The notes under the pieces are model-generated. The model was not told the DNA's origin. It worked only from the letters and a program-made list of their open reading frames with translations, and searched no databases. From an uncultured Lachnospiraceae bacterium (GTDB lineage: Bacteria; Bacillota; Clostridia; Lachnospirales; Lachnospiraceae): 45,259 nucleotides of DNA. The translations under genes and the position numbers were made by a program. Shown here piece after piece: positions 44,223 through 45,259 of this stretch. Each line of letters opens with the position of its first letter. Position 1 is the first letter of the stretch. The DNA lies in NCBI GenBank assembly GCA_947624055.1, contig CANQIW010000002.1, forward strand, positions 1 through 45,259, read 5' to 3'.

Positions 44223-45259
44223 ATGTTATCAAGTGTAGAGCTTAACATCAACGACAGCATGGCAGGCGCTGGCGGCGGGACAGGAACCGGCGCGTTCTGC
44301 GTGATCGGCGTGAGCAGTACCAAGAGCGCAAGCCCGATCGCGGTCCGCTCCAGCATGGACACGAACCAGATCCGCGAGACGCTGGGAAAGAGCCCGCTGG
44401 CAGACGCGTGCATCGACGCGATCGACGGCGGTGCGAGCCTGATCTACTGCCTGCCGGTCGAGGCGACCACGCAGGGCAAGTTCTCCGAGGTCGAGGTGAG
44501 TGGCACCAGCGACGCGACGATCAGCGTTTCCGGAGAGCCGACGAACGAGTTCTCGGTCAAGATCCGGATTGAGAGCACCGGCGCGGTGAACGAGGCGACC
44601 TGTTCGATCTCCGAGGACGGCGGCACGACCTGGGGCGACGAGATGACGATCCCGCTCTCCGGGGAGTACGAGTTGCCGAACACCGGCGTCAAGCTGAAGT
44701 TCGCGTCAGAGGAAAGTAAGAAGTTCCAGGCGGGCGACGTCTTCAGCTTCACGGCGACTGCGCCTGCAGCAAGCAACGGTGACATCATCTCGGCGGCGAA
44801 GAAGCTGCTCAACTACACGGGTGCGTATGAATGGATCCACGTCAAGGGCGTGACCACCGCGGCGCTGTGGTCGTCACTGGAGACGGTGGCGATGCAGTGG
44901 GAGAAGGAGAGCGGCAGACCAGTCTTCTTCATCGTCGAGCAGCGCAATGCGGCCGCGGAGGAGGACGCCGCGGCATATGTGGAGGCGATCGAGAAGGACG
45001 CCAAAGGCGTGAAGGGCCGCCACGTCGCCGTCATCCGGACGTGGATGCGCTACGTGAGGCTGGACGGCAAGGAGCAGGACATCAACTTCGCCGGAGTCTT
45101 CTGCGGCTGGCTGGCGAGGACGAAGGAAAGCACCAGCACGGCGTTCGTGCAGGAGTTCTCGCTTCCGGAGGGCAAGGTGGTCAAGCTGCTTCCGGAGGGC
45201 ATCGAGGACTACATGGAGGTGCTGGAGGCGGCGCGCTACGTCGAGCTGCGCACCTACAA
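44223..45259 (+). CDS. DUF2586/tail-sheath-like protein, truncated by window end
   Basis: MLSSVELNINDSMAGAGGGTGTGAFCVIGVSSTKSASPIAV..., open to the window end (absent from track because no stop). Confidence 0.75.
   Translation, partial: MLSSVELNINDSMAGAGGGTGTGAFCVIGVSSTKSASPIAVRSSMDTNQIRETLGKSPLADACIDAIDGGASLIYCLPVEATTQGKFSEVEVSGTSDATISVSGEPTNEFSVKIRIESTGAVNEATCSISEDGGTTWGDEMTIPLSGEYELPNTGVKLKFASEESKKFQAGDVFSFTATAPAASNGDIISAAKKLLNYTGAYEWIHVKGVTTAALWSSLETVAMQWEKESGRPVFFIVEQRNAAAEEDAAAYVEAIEKDAKGVKGRHVAVIRTWMRYVRLDGKEQDINFAGVFCGWLARTKESTSTAFVQEFSLPEGKVVKLLPEGIEDYMEVLEAARYVELRTY

Larger units (their letters stand above)
24135..45259 (+). mobile_element. Mu-like transposable prophage, left portion (right end beyond window; left boundary approximate)
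   Basis: Leftward XRE repressor, Ner-like gene, MuA-like DDE transposase, MuB-like ATPase, GemA, Mor, then Mu-type head/tail genes in Mu order. Confidence 0.93.

Overview
The window joins a Lachnospiraceae/Clostridia-like chromosomal segment (about 1-24.1 kb) to the left part of a Mu-like transposable prophage (about 24.13 kb to beyond 45,259). Taxon is inferred from gene content only. Host genes: an ABC sugar-transporter permease tail and its solute-binding protein, DegV, a 1698-aa thioester/Cna-B (SpaA-type) surface adhesin, gdpP-rplI-dnaB, a MerR-type regulator, a small 2[4Fe-4S] ferredoxin missing from the ORF track, a DUF1858 protein, HPr-like protein, a copper P-ATPase with a fused C-terminal CopZ-like domain, a DPNAEG-repeat/InlB-B-repeat surface protein, a HAD phosphatase, a PHP-domain protein and a CsoR-type repressor. 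Prophage genes: leftward XRE repressor, Ner-like XRE protein, MuA-like DDE transposase, MuB-like ATPase, GemA, a bicatalytic endolysin, a Mor-family activator, holin, DUF2730, DUF3486, terminase, DUF935 portal, gpF, gpI protease/scaffold, cement protein, gpT, DUF1320, gpG, and the start of a DUF2586 sheath-like protein. The strongest candidate for an undescribed system is an array of three leftward minicistrons (25.4-26.4 kb). Each encodes a protein of exactly 66 aa with a near-constant C-terminal ~47 residues and an unrelated N-terminal ~18 residues. Each has its own TATAAT promoter with a CTTCC box exactly 24 nt upstream, its own hairpin terminator, and a 5' leader with interleaved (1-2-1'-2') complementary segments around the Shine-Dalgarno. 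Other notable signals: TCTCC-N6-GGAGA repressor operators in the early promoter and, as a perfect 16-bp inverted repeat, inside the repressor gene itself; a perfect palindrome centred at -43.5 of a predicted Mor-dependent promoter whose -10 lies inside a terminator stem; a 24-bp palindrome upstream of gene I; and an in-frame internal ribosome-binding site in copA that could release free CopZ. All calls come from reading the sequence; no database search or folding computation was run.
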